From CAZMRW01 sp964568805 (GTDB taxonomy: Bacteria > Pseudomonadota > Gammaproteobacteria > Methylococcales > Methylomonadaceae): a DNA stretch of 43,650 nt. The notes below the pieces were generated by a model. That model had not been told where the DNA came from. It saw only the letters and a program-made list of their open reading frames with translations, and did not search any database. Position numbers and translations under genes: made by a program. Shown here one piece after another: positions 42,642 to 43,650 of the stretch; positions within the stretch are counted from its first letter, which is position 1, and each line of letters begins with the position of its first letter. The DNA lies in the NCBI GenBank assembly GCA_964568805.1, contig CAZMRW010000027.1, positions 1-43,650 of the forward strand, given 5' to 3'.

Positions 42642-43526
42642 ATGAAAATTGCTAACAGACTTTTAGTAAAAAACTGTATTGACGAAATTGCAGGGGGCAA
42701 GGAAGAGCTTTCCCGCCTGTTTTACCGCGAGTTATTTCATCTCGATATCAATTTTAAAAAAGTCTTTCCGGGCAACATCGTTTTTCTCAACCGTAAGTTT
42801 TTCAATATGCTGGCTGCATTACAGAATGTGAAGTATCTTGAGAACATTGCCGAATCGGTTGTGAAATTAGGCGAACGGCACCTGATCAAATATGGCGCCC
42901 AAATCGAGTTTTTCGATACTGTAAAACAGGCCCTGCTGTCAGCGCTTGGGCATTATCTTGGCGACCGGTTCACGCCGGATTTGAAAGCGGCATGGAACGA
43001 AGTGTTCGATGATGTCGCCGTCATCATGAAACAGGCCATGGCTAAAATCGACCGTCGCCAGGAGCCCAGGGCTACCTATGACGATAGTTCTTACGACCCC
43101 AACCTTTTGCAGGAAATCGGCGGAGAAGAAGCCGTTTACCGTGTCCATCAGCGTTTTTACGATGTCATGTTCGAACATCCCTGGCTCGGCCAGTTTTTTT
43201 TCGGGAAGTCAAAACCTGTGTTGATTACCAAACAAACCCAGTTCATGGTGGCGGCATTCAATGGGCCTAACCAGTATACCGGCGATACCCCTGCTTTTAT
43301 CCATATGCATATGTTTATCACCGATGAAATGGCGGATCTGCGCGAGCAAATATTGAAACAAGCGATACTGGACGAGGGATTATCCTCTTCCATCGCGGAC
43401 CGCTGGCTCAAGGTCGACGAATCCTTTCGCCCGGGCATCGTCAAAAAATCGATTGACGAATGCGTTCTAAAATGCGTCGGCCAGTTTCCGGTGACTGCCA
43501 GGAAGCCTGATTTTATGCAGTCCTGA
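42642..43526 (+). CDS. Double globin: haemoglobin-like domain fused to truncated haemoglobin
   Basis: A 294-residue protein with two globin domains. Residues about 1-140 resemble the flavohaemoglobin-type globin: LFYRELFHLDINFKKVFP (Tyr28 as the likely B10 residue), ERHLIKYGA (His80 as the proximal ligand) and LGDRFTPDLKAAWNEVF; the reductase domain of Hmp is absent and the distal Gln region is not conserved (FLNRKFF). Residues about 155-275 are a truncated haemoglobin: GGEEAVYRVHQRFYDVMF (Tyr173), FNGPNQYTG, HMHMFIT (His221 or His223). AGG lies upstream of the ATG. It is last in the putative NorR regulon, so a role in NO dioxygenation, sensing or delivery is inferred. Confidence 0.88.
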   Translation: MKIANRLLVKNCIDEIAGGKEELSRLFYRELFHLDINFKKVFPGNIVFLNRKFFNMLAALQNVKYLENIAESVVKLGERHLIKYGAQIEFFDTVKQALLSALGHYLGDRFTPDLKAAWNEVFDDVAVIMKQAMAKIDRRQEPRATYDDSSYDPNLLQEIGGEEAVYRVHQRFYDVMFEHPWLGQFFFGKSKPVLITKQTQFMVAAFNGPNQYTGDTPAFIHMHMFITDEMADLREQILKQAILDEGLSSSIADRWLKVDESFRPGIVKKSIDECVLKCVGQFPVTARKPDFMQS

Positions 43527-43650
43527 ATACCAATTACAAAAGCCATCGACTGGATATGTTGACTTTTATCTGTAAGGTATAGTGGGACTAAACAGTTAGG
43601 CACTGTAACAAAATAACTATGCCAAGTAAGATTTACGGTGAGATCGTATA

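Noticed and set aside
43619..43650. Start of a possible gene (MPSKIYGEIV) at the right edge
   Set aside because: Only ten codons are visible and no clear ribosome site precedes the ATG, so it cannot be supported.

Overview
The window reads as a gammaproteobacterial chromosome. Supporting signs are the zipA-ligA-type neighbourhood behind smc, the adjacent fabA-fabB pair, a NorR regulator, a ZipA protein and a full-length cobalamin-dependent MetH. A gammaproteobacterial methanotroph or relative (Methylococcales-like) would fit the general feel, but no gene here proves it.

Left edge (1-2.35 kb): the end of an integrated element. A leftward gene runs off the window (1-608; TTG start). Next come a tyrosine recombinase, a small coupled ORF and an intact tRNA-Lys(TTT) whose 3' end faces the integrase, the usual arrangement of a tRNA-targeted genomic island. 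Between 2.35 and 3.2 kb lie a tRNA promoter and what look like gene remnants.

3.2-7.05 kb: a compact three-gene accessory operon on the + strand. It encodes a SLATT/DUF4231-type two-helix membrane protein, a SIR2-like/TIR fusion in which the SIR2 catalytic residues appear lost while the TIR glutamate is kept, and an nSTAND1-type P-loop NTPase with one membrane segment and a LytR_C-like tail. The parts are those of NAD-depleting, membrane-associated conflict systems. I regard this as one of two candidate new systems.

7-25 kb: mostly housekeeping genes: a PHP phosphoesterase/RNase AM-like protein, an MsbA-type ABC exporter, lytic transglycosylase, fabA-fabB, ttcA, a lipocalin, an ATP-grasp/alpha-E operon, a GlcG/HbpS-like protein, a glutaredoxin-like protein, UPF0114, metH and a DUF2970 protein. 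The ATP-grasp operon is preceded by a sigma54-type promoter and two NtrC-like sites in a geometry close to E. coli glnAp2. Two intergenic heptamer-repeat elements with an inverted arm lie just downstream of leftward genes.

25-35.3 kb: small envelope proteins, including a 43-aa membrane peptide with its own terminator, a TPR lipoprotein, smc-zipA, a divergent NAD-dependent DNA ligase where ligA is expected, and a GAF/GGDEF diguanylate cyclase.

35.4-43.5 kb: the second candidate system. A NorR-type NO sensor with a GAFSSA instead of a GAFTGA loop is divergent from a five-gene unit: lipoprotein, DHA2-type MFS exporter, outer-membrane factor, HlyD/EmrA adaptor and a protein fusing two globin domains. 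A good sigma54 promoter precedes the unit. This suggests a nitrosative-stress-controlled tripartite efflux pump coupled to a double haemoglobin.
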